DNA of 64,000 bases from Smallanthus sonchifolius (GCA_023525975.1 CM042032.1:74112260-74176259); one strand, 5' to 3'. Positions 1 to 11,462 are shown, numbered from the stretch's first letter. The notes: a model not told the origin generated them from the sequence alone. Numbers and translations are program-made.

Positions 1-333
1 CTCTACTTATAAGGAGGAATTATGAGAAATAAGGGGATTAGTGGTTCGACTTGGATTAGGATTGCTATAAGATAATCATGGTTTAATATTATCCTATAAA
101 TTTAAAAAATTTGGATGAGAGTGAGGAGGATTAGGATAGTTAGTAAATAAATTTGTATTTGTTTAGGATAGATTTGATTAAATAAAATAGTTTTATTTGA
201 TTAGATAAGTTTAACAGTTTTTAATAGATTTAATAGTTTAATAATTTCAAAAATCTTAATATTAATAATATATAATTAGATAATTTAATCAATAATTCAT
301 GATAAAAAATGTTACATGTGAAAACCCTAAATT
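1..333. other. AT-rich DNA, no gene seen
   Basis: AT-rich sequence with no long reading frame, splice-bounded exon or recognisable repeat end. Nothing can be assigned. Confidence 0.6.
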
Positions 334-1960
334 TACATATATGTAACTTTGGTCCTTTAAATTTTACTATAGTTCAGTAAAGTCACTAACTTTGATTGTC
401 TTGATTAAGATAGAATATAGTAGAAAGTTCTAGTACATGAATTAGATAAAGAATCACAATAAAATAAATAAGCAATTCTAAAGTGCAATAGAATACTCAC
501 TTTAGACTAGGCCTAGTAGTTTGAATTGAAATGATATAACAAAGAGTATGAGTCACAAATAGGTTCATAGAATTAGAATTATCAATCAAGGTTATAAAGT
601 AGAATCAAATAAGACATAGAATCAGACAGAGAAATCAGGGATGTCACATAAACAACGTGTAAAAACGATTTTTGTAATCTTTTATTTTCTAACAGGGGAG
701 TTAGAATCGATTTATTTTATAAACCACGTGTTTCAACGATTTATAACCGTTTATTTTCTAACAGGCGTGTTAGAATAGGTTTATTTTATAAACCATGTGT
801 TTAAATGATTTGTAATCGTCCATTTTCAAACGGGTGTATTAGAATCGTTTTATTTTATAAGCCATGTGTTCAAACGATTTGTAATCGTTTATTTTCTAAT
901 GGACGTGTTAGAATCGGTTTATTTTGTAAACCACGTGTTTAAACGGTTTGTAATCGTTTGTTTTCTAATGGGCGTGTTAGAAGCAGTTTATTGTTATAAG
1001 CCATACGTTTAAAACATTTCTTGTAAACGTTTAGTTTTTTAATAAACGTTATTTGAAATAGTTTGTTGTTATAAACCATAAGCTTTTAAAAACGTTGGTA
1101 AATGTTTAATTTACATATATGTAACTTTGATCCTTTGTTTTTCTATAGTTCAGTAAAGTCACTAACTTTGATTGTATTGATTAAGATAGAATCTAGAGTA
1201 TCCAATGTTACTATAAGTAGCAAGTTCTAGTATGTACACATGAATTAGACATAGAATCATAATAAAATAAATAAGCCGTTCTAAAGTGTAATAAAATACT
1301 CACTTTATACTAGGCCTAGTAGTTTGAATTGAAATGATATAATAAGTAGTATGAGTCACAAATGGGTTCATAGAATTAGAATTCTCAGTCAAGGTTATAA
1401 AGTAGAATCAAATAAGACATAGAATCAGAGATAGAAACCAGGGATGTCACATAAACCACGTGTAAAAACGATTTTTGTAATTTTTTATTTTCTAACGGGG
1501 GAGTTAGAATCGATTTATTTTATAAACCACGTGTTTCAACAATTTATAACCGTTTATTTTCTAACAGGCATGTTAGAATCGGTTTATTTTATAAACCACG
1601 TATTTAAACGATTTGTAATCGTCCATTTTCTAACGGGTGTATTAGAATCAGTTTATTTTATAAACCACGTGTTCAAATGATTTGTAATTGTTTATTTGTT
1701 AACGGACGTGTTAGAATAGGTTTATTTATAAAACACATGTTTAAACGATTTGTAATCGTTTGTTTTCTAACGGGCGTGTTAGAATCGGTTTATTGTTATA
1801 AACCATATGTTTAAAACGTTTCTTGTAAACGTTTAGTTTTTTAATAAACGTTATTTGAAACAGTTTGTTGTTATAAACCATAAGCTTTTAAAAACGTTGC
1901 TAAATGTTTAATTTCTAACGAGCATGTTAGAAAGGGTTTTTGTTAGAAACCATAAACCTT
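334..1960. repeat. 803-bp tandem duplication with nested 69-bp minisatellite
   Basis: Two diverged copies lie head to tail (about 334-1111 and 1112-1915). The same landmark, GGGATGTCACATAAAC, occurs at 638 and 1441, which sets the period at 803 bp. Each copy has a unique leader (about 300 bp) followed by some five 69-bp units built on TTTATTTTATAAACCACGTG and GTAATCGTTTATTTTCTAAC. The last units drift in sequence and run on to about 2090. Because 69 is divisible by three, one frame reads as a 23-residue repeat (1444-1680); I regard that as a by-product of the repeat. Each unit carries CACGTG or a one-base variant (the G-box core). Confidence 0.85.
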
Positions 1961-2594
1961 TAAAACAGTTGCTAAACATTTAGTTTTCTAGTGTGTGTAT
2001 TAGAAACGGTTTATAAAAACGGAAAATTGCAAAAACGTTGTGGAAACATTTTTAATTTTCTAACGAGCATTTAGATAATGTTTTATTGTATAAAACTATT
2101 TTGGTGTTTATGGGTCTTCATTTTTATAATCAAAACATAAAAATAAAAATAGTTTACTTTAAAATCATTCTATAATATTTTACAAAATTAAGAAATGTTT
2201 TGAAAGAATAAAAATGTGTTTTGCATATAAGTTGGTTCGCTACTCGTGCGAAAAGTTGCATTTCTTGAACCAAATAATAGTCCCGTTGAGACTATTTAGT
2301 GAAAAATAACTCGGTGTTGTTGTGAACAGAATTAATTGTTCAAATATAACAACTTGCGAGTATGTTACTATATAAACAACTTCATTCTTTTGTTTTTGTC
2401 ATTTTGTGACCATTTAAGTTTAGAGTTTCAAGATGAAACGACATAGAGTTATATTGAGTGAGTACCTCAAGACATGCCATGAAACATTATCATTGTAATG
2501 ATTTCGGTCGGATGATGAAAGTGTTGAAGAAATTACACTTTGAGATTTGATGTCTAGATATCATCGTTGTATCTGTTAAAATTTGTTAAAAGTG
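1961..2594. other. intergenic, decaying minisatellite then unique DNA
   Basis: The first 130 bases are weak copies of the 69-bp unit. The rest is AT-rich unique DNA in which I see no gene or element end. Confidence 0.5.
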
Positions 2595-3072
2595 TCATAA
2601 TACTCTTTCATGGTACCAATCTGTTTTGGCATTTTTTTTCTCAAACATAGAATTATCATATCTTTTGTTATAATGTTTTCCTAAATTCTGATCTTGATAG
2701 ATTACTATTTTCTTTCTATTTTGGTTCAGGCGTTTCATTGAACACCTTGTGAGCAAACTCCATTTTAGTGATTCTTGGAGAGTAGTCTGATCCATTTCAT
2801 CTCCATTATCACTAACAACAACAAATTGGTGTAGAAGAATAGGTTTAATTACATCTAACCTAATCTGCTGACATTGCAGGAGCCATCCCATTGCCCTATC
2901 ACTTGTTTCTAACAGGGCACTCTTGTCACATATTTATGAAATTCTCTGATCAAACTCGTCCAATTTGAGACATAAGTGTTGTAGTCGATGATTAATATCA
3001 ATCTTTTTTGAGAAATCAATGCCATGTTTGATTGAATAGATGAAGATCCGAGGATCATTGCTCTGATACCAT
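2595..3072 (-). mobile_element. internal relic of an LTR retrotransposon, with tRNA-Met primer site
   Basis: On the minus strand the LTR at 3073-3343 is followed after one base by TGGTATCAGAGC, the usual plant primer-binding site for initiator tRNA-Met (plus positions about 3060-3071). Beyond it are two short open frames (2909-3053 and 2595-2885) in the position of a gag leader or N-terminus. I recognise no conserved gag motif in them, so this is called from position only. Confidence 0.55.
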
Positions 3073-3343
3073 TGATGCGAACTAAAATATTATAGGTAAT
3101 TGAGACTGAATTGTTGTGGTCTACCACCAACTATACAACTAGAAGGACCAAAGATGAAGAACAATTCTTGAAGATTGCAAGTTTCAAACAAAGAATAGAG
3201 ATATAGATGAGAGGAAATGGTGTAAAGTATTTGTTTATTAATTCCATGCATTTCTTGTACTTTACAAGTCTTATTTATAGCTATACAATACACATGCTCA
3301 TTTATCAACTAAGTATGTAACTAACTAACTAACTAATTAGTCA
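3073..3343 (-). repeat. probable Copia-type LTR (about 270 bp)
   Basis: Read on the minus strand the segment starts TGACTAATT and ends GCATCA, directly next to a tRNA-Met primer-binding site. A TATA-like CTATAAATAAG lies at about 3272-3282. TG...CA ends, small size and adjacent primer site all fit a short Copia LTR. The outer border is less certain because it lies in an ACTA microsatellite and no target-site duplication could be matched; no partner LTR was seen. Confidence 0.6.
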
Positions 3344-4071
3344 CCAAGTCGGTTCGATGATTTCTTTTTGGCTTTTTGTTTATTTTTTGATTTTATCTTT
3401 TTAGTTTTAGTTTTTATTATTTTAATTAAGTATAATATTTAAGTTTAATTTTTATAATTTTAATTAATTATAATATTTAACAAACTACATTTTCAAATGC
3501 TAAGTTTGGGTAGGTCGCGGTTTTGTCGTTTGGTTATACGAGACGGTCTTATGTGTAATTTCATTTAAATTTTATTTAAAACCGAGCGGGGTCAGATATG
3601 ATATATTTTTCGTTCTTTTTCTATAATTTGCTTTCGCGCTAATTTTTACAACGACGTAACTTTTTATTGATTGATTTCCGAGTATACCATTGCGACCTAC
3701 TTCTTTTATCTACGTTTCAATATTAAAAAATGAGTCGACGTAACTTTATACGCTTCTCTTTACGTACTTAACTAGTTCACATTCTATTTAATATATCAAA
3801 AACATAGTCACCATCGTTGCAAGAAAAGAATACGCGAAATATGGGTTCAAAATCACGAGGATGTGACATTTTGATAATACAAAATAGGATGCGAAAATTT
3901 AACCAAAGAAAGATGAGGGGAATCTAAGAACAAACTTGAATGTATGATGGTGTTTGATTGTTTTTGAGTGTTGTTGATCTCTGAACCCACCTTTGAACCT
4001 ATGATGATAACGATTCTGACTTCTGCTTACTTGCGGCTGCCTTTAATTCTAAGTGTTACAAAAATCGACGG
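3344..4071. other. intergenic, no gene seen
   Basis: AT-rich DNA with no exon-like segment. I found nothing assignable before the MITE at 4072. Confidence 0.5.
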
Positions 4072-4822
4072 GTAGAATTGTAAACGAACTTGAATGACAT
4101 TTGTTCTTTTAATTTTAACTGAATAAATGTATAGACATAAATATTTAAATAACACATTTTCTTGTTCATGTTCGTTTATTAAAAAAATGAATGTATTTGT
4201 ATTCGTTTATTCTCGTTCATTAATATTCAAAACGAATGGTTCACGAATATAATCGAACGAACGTAAACGAACATAAAAAACATTAACTAAAAGTAAACGT
4301 GAATATAAATTAAAGTCTAAATTATCATCACTCTTATCCAACATTTCCAAAGTAAACAAAGATAATAGATGATTTTAAAGTGAGCTTAACGGTTTTAAAA
4401 TACGAAATTCAATTTGAGTGAATATTTGAACGAACGTTTACAAACGTAAATGAATGAACGAGACATGTGTTCATGTTCGTTCAATTAGATGAACATCGTT
4501 GGCCATTTGGTGCAATGTTAGCTCCAAGACTTCCCATAGTGGAGGTCTTGGGTTCGAATCATAGCCACAACAAAAAAGGGATTTGTGGCCAGTTCAGGGG
4601 GTTTACCTAGTTGGGGCCTGGGGGGTTTCTTCTGGGGTGGGCTGTCCTGGATGTTCTAGGTGTTGCCACGGGGAAACCCAGTTATCCTAGAATATCTAGG
4701 TGTTGCCATTAAAAAAAATTTAAATGAACAAAAAGTTGTGTTCATGTTCGTTCCAAGCGAACATAAACGAACTTTCCGCTGCACAGTTTACTGAATCTTC
4801 GATTCATTTACAGCCCTACCGA
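4072..4822. mobile_element. hAT-like MITE, interrupted by a SINE
   Basis: The left end TAGAATTGTAAACGAAC and the reverse complement of the right end TAGGGCTGTAAATGAA form imperfect terminal inverted repeats of the common plant hAT type. The body is filled with the motif GTTCGTTTA and its complement GAACGAAC, in both orientations, so it could fold on itself. The flanking octamers (TCGACGGG and CCGACGAC) match at only 5 of 8 positions, so the duplication is weak. There is no coding capacity. Confidence 0.55.
4496..4723 (+). mobile_element. tRNA-derived SINE
   Basis: About 228 bp with RNA polymerase III promoter-like boxes near its 5' end: a box A-like stretch around TGGTGCAATG and a clear box B, GGTTCGAATC (about 4550). 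It ends in an A-rich tail (AAAAAAAATTTAA) and is bounded by the 7-bp direct repeat ATGAACA (4489-4495 and 4724-4730). The 3' half contains a short internal duplication ending CTAGGTGTTGCCA. It split the surrounding MITE, so it is the younger insertion. Confidence 0.8.
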
Positions 4823-5127
4823 CGACCAATTCAGAACTAAAGAAATGAGTTGATATTTTTATAAAATTAGACTGATAATGTTATAGCCAAAACAAATTTA
4901 ATGAATATATGAACAAACAAACATAAATAAACAAACAAGACATGTGTTAAAGTTCGTTCATTTAACTAAATAAACAAACCTATTTATGCTTTTAAGAATA
5001 ATAACTTATTTAACACATATGATGACAACACCATGTCTATAGAAAGATAGTCGGGTCAAGTAGATCCATAGATGTGAAATCGGGTTAACCAAGGATTGGA
5101 TTAGATAACCATGGGTTAAGCAGAGAC

Positions 5128-5268
5128 AAATGCAGCACCACATAAAAGGGTTATCTACAGTCATCTTCCCAAAAAAACCACCAAAATTATTAGAAACAAT
5201 TTCATCATTCTCTCTACCCCCTCATCTATGGACCAGTGACCATTTTCACTATCCAATCTCAACCGTTC
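5128..5268 (+). promoter_or_regulatory. core promoter and leader of the ZF-HD gene
   Basis: CATAAAAG at 5141-5148 is the best TATA-like element and would put the transcription start near 5170-5180. The leader is rich in C and CT runs. It contains a minimal upstream ORF, ATG-GAC-CAG-TGA, at 5228-5239, 29 bases before the main start, which could lower translation. The ATG at 5130 lies upstream of the predicted transcription start and is probably not in the mRNA. This is inferred from sequence only. Confidence 0.45.
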
Positions 5269-6189
5269 ATGGACATACCATCACCACCTCCCACCACCAC
5301 CCACACCACCACCGCCACCAGCCCAGTCAAAACTCTTGACCCGGATGATCGGATCCAACCCACAAACCCGAAGCAACTCCCGCCGCCGTTCACCAACGGC
5401 GTACTTAAACGGCACAAGCCTCACCACCACCACAACCCGCCGCCGGTGGTGGTGACTTACAAAGAATGTTTAAAAAACCACGCCGCGAGCATGGGTGGCC
5501 ACGCGGTGGACGGATGCGGAGAGTTCATGCCGTCGCCGACGTCAACTCCGACCGACCCAACATCGATAAAATGCGCCGCCTGCGGCTGCCACCGCAATTT
5601 CCACCGCCGTGACCCCGACGGATCCTTCCCAACCAACCCACCACAACACGTCATCGAATACCAGCCCCACAACCGCCACCACCCCCCACCTCCACCTCAA
5701 CCGATCTCCATCGCCGGAGTTAGAGAAACCAGCGCCAGTCCGGCAGACTCCCCATCTCCACCACCGATCTCCTCCTCCTACTACCCATCAGCCCCCCACA
5801 TGCTCCTCTCCCTCAGCTCCGGCCTATCCGCCCCACGGCCGGAAATCCATCCAATCCCCATCGCTGGATCAAACTCCGCCGGAAAAAAAAGATTCCGGAC
5901 AAAATTCACCCAAGATCAGAAAGAAAAGATGCACGAATTAGCCGAACGTGTAGATTGGAAGATCCAGACGAAAGATGAAGATCTGATTATGAGATTTTTG
6001 AACGAAATCGGAGTTGATAAAGGGGTTTTCAAGGTGTGGATGCATAACAACAAGATGACGCTCGGGAAGAAAGATTCCGGCCACCAGCACGTCGATAGTG
6101 GATCTTCCGGTGGCGGTGTTGATTTTTTAATCAATAGAAGCGGCGGTGGTAATGTTGTTGGGACTAATGGTTCATCATCATCTTCTTAA
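5269..6189 (+). CDS. zinc-finger homeodomain (ZF-HD) transcription factor, intact
   Basis: A nuclear DNA-binding protein of the plant-specific ZHD family, which act as homo- or heterodimers. I start at ATG 5269 (306 aa); the frame is open further upstream but has no ATG. Domains: a Pro/Thr/His-rich N-terminus (1-60); the ZF-HD dimerisation domain (about 63-115), with YKECLKNHAAS, GGHAVDGCGEF, the CAACGC cluster and HRNFHR, all expected Cys and His ligands present; a Pro/His/Ser-rich linker (116-205); a homeodomain (about 206-268) beginning KKRFRTKFT, with recognition helix VFKVWMHNNK, where Met replaces the classic Phe as usual in this family; and a Gly/Ser-rich tail. It has no intron, as is typical. 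No frameshift or stop is seen, and it is the only gene here that looks functional. The paralogue number cannot be set without a tree. The GC-rich coding region contrasts with the AT-rich flanks. Confidence 0.95.
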   Translation: MDIPSPPPTTTHTTTATSPVKTLDPDDRIQPTNPKQLPPPFTNGVLKRHKPHHHHNPPPVVVTYKECLKNHAASMGGHAVDGCGEFMPSPTSTPTDPTSIKCAACGCHRNFHRRDPDGSFPTNPPQHVIEYQPHNRHHPPPPPQPISIAGVRETSASPADSPSPPPISSSYYPSAPHMLLSLSSGLSAPRPEIHPIPIAGSNSAGKKRFRTKFTQDQKEKMHELAERVDWKIQTKDEDLIMRFLNEIGVDKGVFKVWMHNNKMTLGKKDSGHQHVDSGSSGGGVDFLINRSGGGNVVGTNGSSSSS

Positions 6190-6580
6190 ATCTTAATTAA
6201 TCTTGGTTTTATGGATAATAACAAATTAATATTTAATAATCACTTACTTAAATAGATATAGCAAGAGTATGAGGCTGAGGCTGTTGTTTTTTTTTAAATA
6301 TGATTTTAGTTGGTTATATTAGAATCTTTTTGTTGATTAATTAATTAGTTTTTTAGTTAATCCTTGTTTAATCCAAATAAGGAAAGTACTAGTTGTAGTG
6401 GGATTTTCGTCTAAATAATAATATATTGAAGTTGTCGTTTCTTAGTTTAATATTGTTTAATCAACCGGATCATATTTGGGATTGGATCCTTGGTATTAAA
6501 TTAGTTTTTACTTGTTTATTGTATTTTTGATGATCGTTAGAAGCTTGTTACAATAACATAGCAAAATTGGCTATGATATG
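6190..6580. other. 3' flank of the ZF-HD gene
   Basis: AT-rich 3' UTR and downstream DNA. I could not fix a single poly(A) site. Nothing else is seen. Confidence 0.5.
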
Positions 6581-6795
6581 AATAGATATGGATTATCGGT
6601 ATCAAAAATACGGATATTGAATCTATCGGTACCGGTTTGATACGGTATTGGTACTCGTTATAAAATACTTATCTTTAGATGGTATCAGAACCGTACCGGT
6701 ACAAAAAATACCGATACCGAATTTCATGAAAGTGGGTACTGAATACCGTACCGGATCTATCGGTACTGTACTCGGTACCAAATGTTCTATTCTTA
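6581..6795. mobile_element. small TIR element rich in ACCGGTA/TACCG motifs
   Basis: The left edge AATAGATATGGATTATCGGT and the reverse complement of the right edge AATAGAACATTTGGTACCG are loosely related inverted ends. The interior repeats CGGTACCG, ACCGTACCGG and GATACCG in both orientations, so it could form a long hairpin. This is the look of a non-autonomous hAT-type MITE. No target-site duplication was confirmed. Confidence 0.45.
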
Positions 6796-7087
6796 GGGTA
6801 TGAGGTATACCCTCACGACATCCTCACCGTAAGGGCCTTCACGATGTGAAGGGACTTGGAACACTGCCCCGTCTTGCGTGAAGGAAGGTGGGTGGTGAGG
6901 GAGTAGTCGTGAGAGGCTTCACGCGGAAAGGGGCAAGGAAGCAGCCGTTTGGGCTTTTGACCGTTTAAAAAAAATTATAATTCTATTCTATTTAAATGAG
7001 AACGGCACTGAATAGTAACTCCCCAATAGGGGGATGCCAAATGTACTTTTAATTATTTTTTATTTTTTTTTCTTTTTTAACCCTTAT

Positions 7088-7640
7088 ACTATATAATATA
7101 CGCTTTTAACTCGTCTAACTTTCTAATAATTTCGTTTAATTTTAATAACTTTTGTTCTTTAACTTTTTTTATAAAAAAATGGAAAGCGCGGCTTTCTTTA
7201 GTTTTTTTTGTCAACGTTCCGGTATAAATTTATTGAAAACGGAGTTGTATTTAAAATCGAATATTTTTTTTATCGTACGCTATAGTGAGTGTAGGTAGGT
7301 TTTAGCCCCGCAAACAAGGCGAGTCGATAACGATCATGTCCCTGCCCGTGCTGCGAAGGGGAATCGTTTTAGCCACTCATAGTATATATAATATACGCTT
7401 TTAACCCGTTTACTTTTCTATTAATTTTGTTTTCGTTCGCTAACTTTTTTTTAAACGGAATGCGCGGTTTCCTTTTTTATCAACGTTAAGGTATAACTTT
7501 TATTAAAAACAGAGTTATATTCAAATTCGAGTTTTTTTGCTATCGTGCACTATAGCGAGTCTGCGTTTTGACATAAGTTTTCTCTACCCAAATGAGCCGA
7601 CCTCGATAACGACCAAACTCCCGCAGCGAAGCGCGGGCGA
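7088..7640. repeat. imperfect tandem duplication, period about 295 bp
   Basis: Landmarks recur in the same order in both halves: AATATACGCTTTTAAC (7095, 7390), a GCGCGG-containing stretch, a GGTATAA...TTATT block, then ATCGT(A/G)C(G/A)CTATAG. Each half ends in a GC-rich hairpin-like tail (GCCCGTGCTGCGAAGGGG; CCCGCAGCGAAGCGCGGG). No coding sequence is seen. Confidence 0.6.
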
Positions 7641-7746
7641 AAAATGAAATTAGTTATATTTCAATATAAACCCAATTACACTTCTACCCGATCACACTTC
7701 TATTTTACAAACCCAATCACACTTCTATTTTATATTTTATAAAAAA

Positions 7747-8996
7747 ATGGCATCATCATCATCATCATCATCATCTTCATCTTTAAGTGACGAAGCGGCT
7801 CAAATGATGTTTTGTGCTTGGACAACCACAACGATTATGTGGTGGCAAGAAGCTGAATCATCACAACCTTTAACACGAAGTGCTCGTTTAAACAGTGAAC
7901 GGTCGGCTGCTAACGCACAACTACTCCAAGACTACTTTAACGAATGGTGTACGTATGACGAGTAGCATTTTACTAATCGGTTTCGAATGAGCCGGAATTT
8001 ATTTTTAAGGATATTAAATAATATCGAAAGAGAGGTACCTTGGTTATGACAAGGGCTTGATGCGAGAGGCCGGGTTGGTTTTACCCCCGTGCAAAAGTGT
8101 ACCGCCGCGGTTCGTCAATTGGCGTACGGAACCGCTAGTGATTCGTTCGACGATTATCTGAAGATGTCTGCCCGAACTATCAGGTCATGTATGTATAAAT
8201 TTTCTAGAGCTATTCTTCGATTGTACCATAGTAGATATTTACGTAGACTATCGGCTAGCGACATTGAGCAGTTATATGCAACGCATGAAGCTAAACACGA
8301 CTTTTTCGGCTTGCTTAGAAGCGTCGATTGCACGCATTGGGACCGGAGAAACTGCCCCAATGCCTGGCGAGGTCAGTTTGCACGTGGTGATCATCCTAAT
8401 CTGAGTATTATGCTCGAAGCAGTTGCATCAACTGACCTATGGATTTGACATGCATTTTTTTGTTACCGGTTTCAACAATGACATTAATGTTCTTAACCAA
8501 TCGCCTATATTTGCGGATTCGATAAACGGGACCGCACTCGACTCATCTTTTGAACTTAGGGGGACAATTTACCAACGTGGGTATTATCTTGCCTATGGAA
8601 TATACCCCGAATATGCTGTAATTGTCAAGTCGCTTACAGAACCCATAGGCCTTAAACGTAATACTTATAAAAGAGTTCACGACGCAGCAAGAAAAAATAT
8701 CGAACAAGCATTCGGTATGTTTAAGTGTAAGTGGCATATTATCCAATGCCCGGCTAGATGTTGGTCTCAAAACAAAATTAGGAACATAATGTATGCTTGT
8801 ATTATTCTGCATAATATGATATTAGAGAACACAGATTGAAAGTTTGTCAATATAACCCAAATGAAGAGCAGCCTACGTACGAAGAAATTGACGAAGATAA
8901 AAAGCGAAGCAACCATCTAGAAATACGAAGCCGAGAAGTTCATCACGCTCTAAAAGCGGACTTGATTGACCATATTTTCGAACGTTCTCAACATTA
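7747..8996 (+). pseudogene. PIF/Harbinger transposase (DDE_Tnp_4, HARBI1/ALP1-like), broken
   Basis: Would encode the DDE nuclease that moves PIF/Harbinger elements. The N-terminus begins at ATG 7747 with a 12-Ser run. The core has QKCTAAVRQLAYGTASDSF, then RSVDCTHWDRRNCPNAW with the first catalytic Asp, NNDINVLNQSP with the second, and ARKNIEQAFGMFKCKWHI with the catalytic Glu, then MYACIILHNMI; a C-terminal LIDHIFERSQH ends at 8996. All three catalytic residues survive, but the gene is dead: in-frame stops TAG at 7963-7965, TGA at 8047-8049 and TGA at 8446-8448 (where Trp is usual), a frameshift near the T-run at about 8456-8463, and another after 8820. Length is close to the family norm, so it was once full length. 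Confidence 0.88.
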
Positions 8997-9479
8997 GTTT
9001 TTATGTAACTTTTATTTATGTTTTTTCATTTTATGTAACTTTTATTTATGTTTTTTTTATGTAACGTTAATGTTATTAATGTTTATTTTAATTTCATGGA
9101 ATTTTATTAATATAATTTTATTTAAAAATGAATATTTTTTTAAATATACATTTAATGCTCACTTGACTACCACTCATTTGATTATTTCTCTTACCAAATA
9201 AGACTCAAGTAAGAAAGCAACCAAGCTGACGTGACACTTAGATCACACAAAAGTTACTCTCACTTGACATTATGAATAGGCATTGGATGTGAATTATATT
9301 GTAGTGTAAACATGATACTTGTAGGTAGAATAAAATTAGAAAGTATTATAATATAAGAAGATTAAGTGTGATCAAATGTGTACTCGAGTTTGATTTTGAT
9401 TAAGCTTAAGTTTGACCATTTAATTGACTTTTTTTAACGACAAAACTACTCTGCTTCTACTTCTAAAGTATACCATATA

Positions 9480-9545
9480 ATTCAGCTCATGTCTAGGTTT
9501 GAACCCAAGACCTCTCATCTAAAAGAGAATTAAATAACCTTTAAA
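9480..9545 (-). repeat. SINE-like fragment (box B region)
   Basis: On the minus strand it reads GAGAGGTCTTGGGTTCAAAC, closely matching GGAGGTCTTGGGTTCGAATC of the SINE at 4496-4723. Only the promoter part is recognisable. Confidence 0.5.
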
Positions 9546-10329
9546 GGATTAAATGAGCTTAACTCATATAATTGTTTTATTTGTTTTTATGTAACTAGTT
9601 TGGTTTTATATTCATAATATATATTGTTTATATTATATTTATATAATATAATAAGTAATATTCTTGTTTAGGTATGGGTCTTAAAAACTCATTAACCTTG
9701 TTTATTAAATGCGTTTTAATTTAGTTTTAAGCTTGTTTCAGCTTTACTCGCGATCTAAATTTTTAACAAGTTGATCTAGTTCACTAAGTGTGATCTAAAC
9801 TTTTAAATCTAGTTCACTAAGGCTATGTGCGATGGCCGTCACATATATACGAGTGAGGTTCAAATAAGAACTCATAAATTTTTAAATCCACTTCACTAAA
9901 GATTGTGTTCTATAGCTTCATTATACTCCTCCGCCTATAGCCATCCTGTGCCACCGTCTGACACCGATCAAGTGACGCTGACCCGTGTGGCTATTGTTTG
10001 AGCTATAAACATGGGTCAATTAATTTTTCGCTTTGATGTTCTTCATTTTGATGTTTTGCGTTGTTCTTTGTTTTACTTCTTCGCTTTGATGTTTTTGGTT
10101 CTCGTCATGATTTTTAGTGAGAGAAAGATACGTGAATAACCATATAGGGTGCAAATAATTTTGGAGAGAATTAAGGAATTTAAAACTATCAAAATTAAGG
10201 GGGGACAAAATTATTTAAATAACCTTTTAATAAACATAAAAATAAAAAATAGAAAAATTTTGATTGGTTAAAAGTGATTTTCCTGGTTTTCGTATAATTT
10301 TTTGGTTTTTTCTGGATCTCTCCCCTACA

Positions 10330-10480
10330 CACACATATATAACACACACACACACACATCAAGCGCCCCACGCCCCGTGAAGCCAATCATAGTCCCGCCG
10401 CATGCTCTAGACAACACTTTAGGGGCGGTGTTCCACACCCATTCATGGATCACGTGATCCACGCCCCTCCTCACTTCTCC
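10330..10480. repeat. (AC)n tract and GC-rich inverted motifs, possible MITE remnant
   Basis: An (AC)n tract near 10340-10358 is followed by AGGGGCGGTG (about 10421) facing CACGCCCCT (about 10467). Between them lies TGGATCACGTGATCCA, a perfect 16-bp palindrome centred on a CACGTG G-box. It may be a worn Tourist-like MITE. Confidence 0.35.
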
Positions 10481-11371
10481 ATCCACACGTAGTCTTTTAA
10501 GTGTTGAGGGTTGTTTTAACATATACTTGAACGAACACATGGATAGCTCAACATTTTTAGAATTTATGTCTTCATCAAACTTTACTCTTTTCTAAAGTTC
10601 CCAATAGCATCTAATTTCCAAAACATCCATCATATGGTCCTTACATGCTACCAAATTTCCGAGCTATTAAGCTTTTCTTATCAATTTTCTTAATTCACTA
10701 CAAAGATCAATTTTTGTTCTACATTTTAACATTACAAAATACTTTAATTTTGTGTTCCATATAAAGTACCAGTGTAAACTTCTAATACAACATAAAAATA
10801 CGACATAAACTTAACATTAAATTTGTGTGCATGGGTTTAGTCTAAGCAGATTAGTGAGCCAAACCTGTGAATACGTTTAATTAAACATGTTATGTTTCGC
10901 GGGTTCGCTTGTTGACCTGTTTATTTTTATAATTTCCTAAGATGTGTTTTTTAGTAATGAATATTTTATGTCAAAATTCAAAAAAATACAATGCACATTT
11001 TATTTTATAGTTTATTGGTTTATATATATTTGAATGTTTTGTTATAAATTTGTAATTTTAGGGTATTAATAGGTAAAAAATATTTTTTTAAAGTTAAACA
11101 TATTTCGTGTTAGTTTGTGAAAATTGTCAGGTTTAAGTTCACATGTCTTGTGTCCTCAAGGGGACGTACATCATGGTCGTTAACTTTATAACAAAAAAGT
11201 TAAGAGTTTAAATATTTTATAATACAGGTTGTTGTTAGGGGTTAGTTTTTACTTGCAGGATCCTGAGTCTAGTGTGATTCGGAATCCAAGATCACTGGTG
11301 ACTTCGGTATCTTGACCATTAATAGTACTAACGGTTATTTGTTCCCTATCTCGATTTATGTTTGTAGGTAA

Positions 11372-11462
11372 AACGTGTTAATCCACTTATCCCTGAAGAA
11401 TTGGTCAAGAAGTTTGAGAAAACGTGTGGAACATGCATGGAGAAGCTTCAAACGGTCATACT
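11372..11462 (+). other. exon-like segment of unknown origin
   Basis: After GTTTGTAG (splice-acceptor-like) an open segment reads with a plausible composition, including RVNPLIPEELVKKFEKTCG. It has no clear donor and I recognise no family. It may be an old captured exon or chance. Confidence 0.25.

Larger units (their letters stand above)
6789..9284 (+). mobile_element. PIF/Harbinger-like element, decayed (limits approximate)
   Basis: The transposase pseudogene at 7747-8996 marks this as PIF/Harbinger. Possible terminal inverted repeats are CTATTCTTAGGGTATGAGG at 6789 and, at the other end, the reverse complement CTATTCATAATGTCAAGTGAG ending near 9283. They match only partly and no 3-bp duplication could be confirmed, so the borders are tentative. 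A 295-bp imperfect duplication (7088-7640) lies between the left end and the transposase. Confidence 0.5.

Noticed and set aside
1444..1680. 78-aa open frame with a 23-residue repeat
   Set aside because: It is the 69-bp minisatellite read in one frame. The first copy of the duplication has stops in the same place, and no domain is seen.
5130..5339. 69-aa frame overlapping the ZF-HD start
   Set aside because: His-rich out-of-frame shadow of the real gene; its ATG lies upstream of the predicted transcription start.
9840..10020. Possible MITE around GGCTATGTGCGATGGCC
   Set aside because: I could not find a matching inverted end or duplication.
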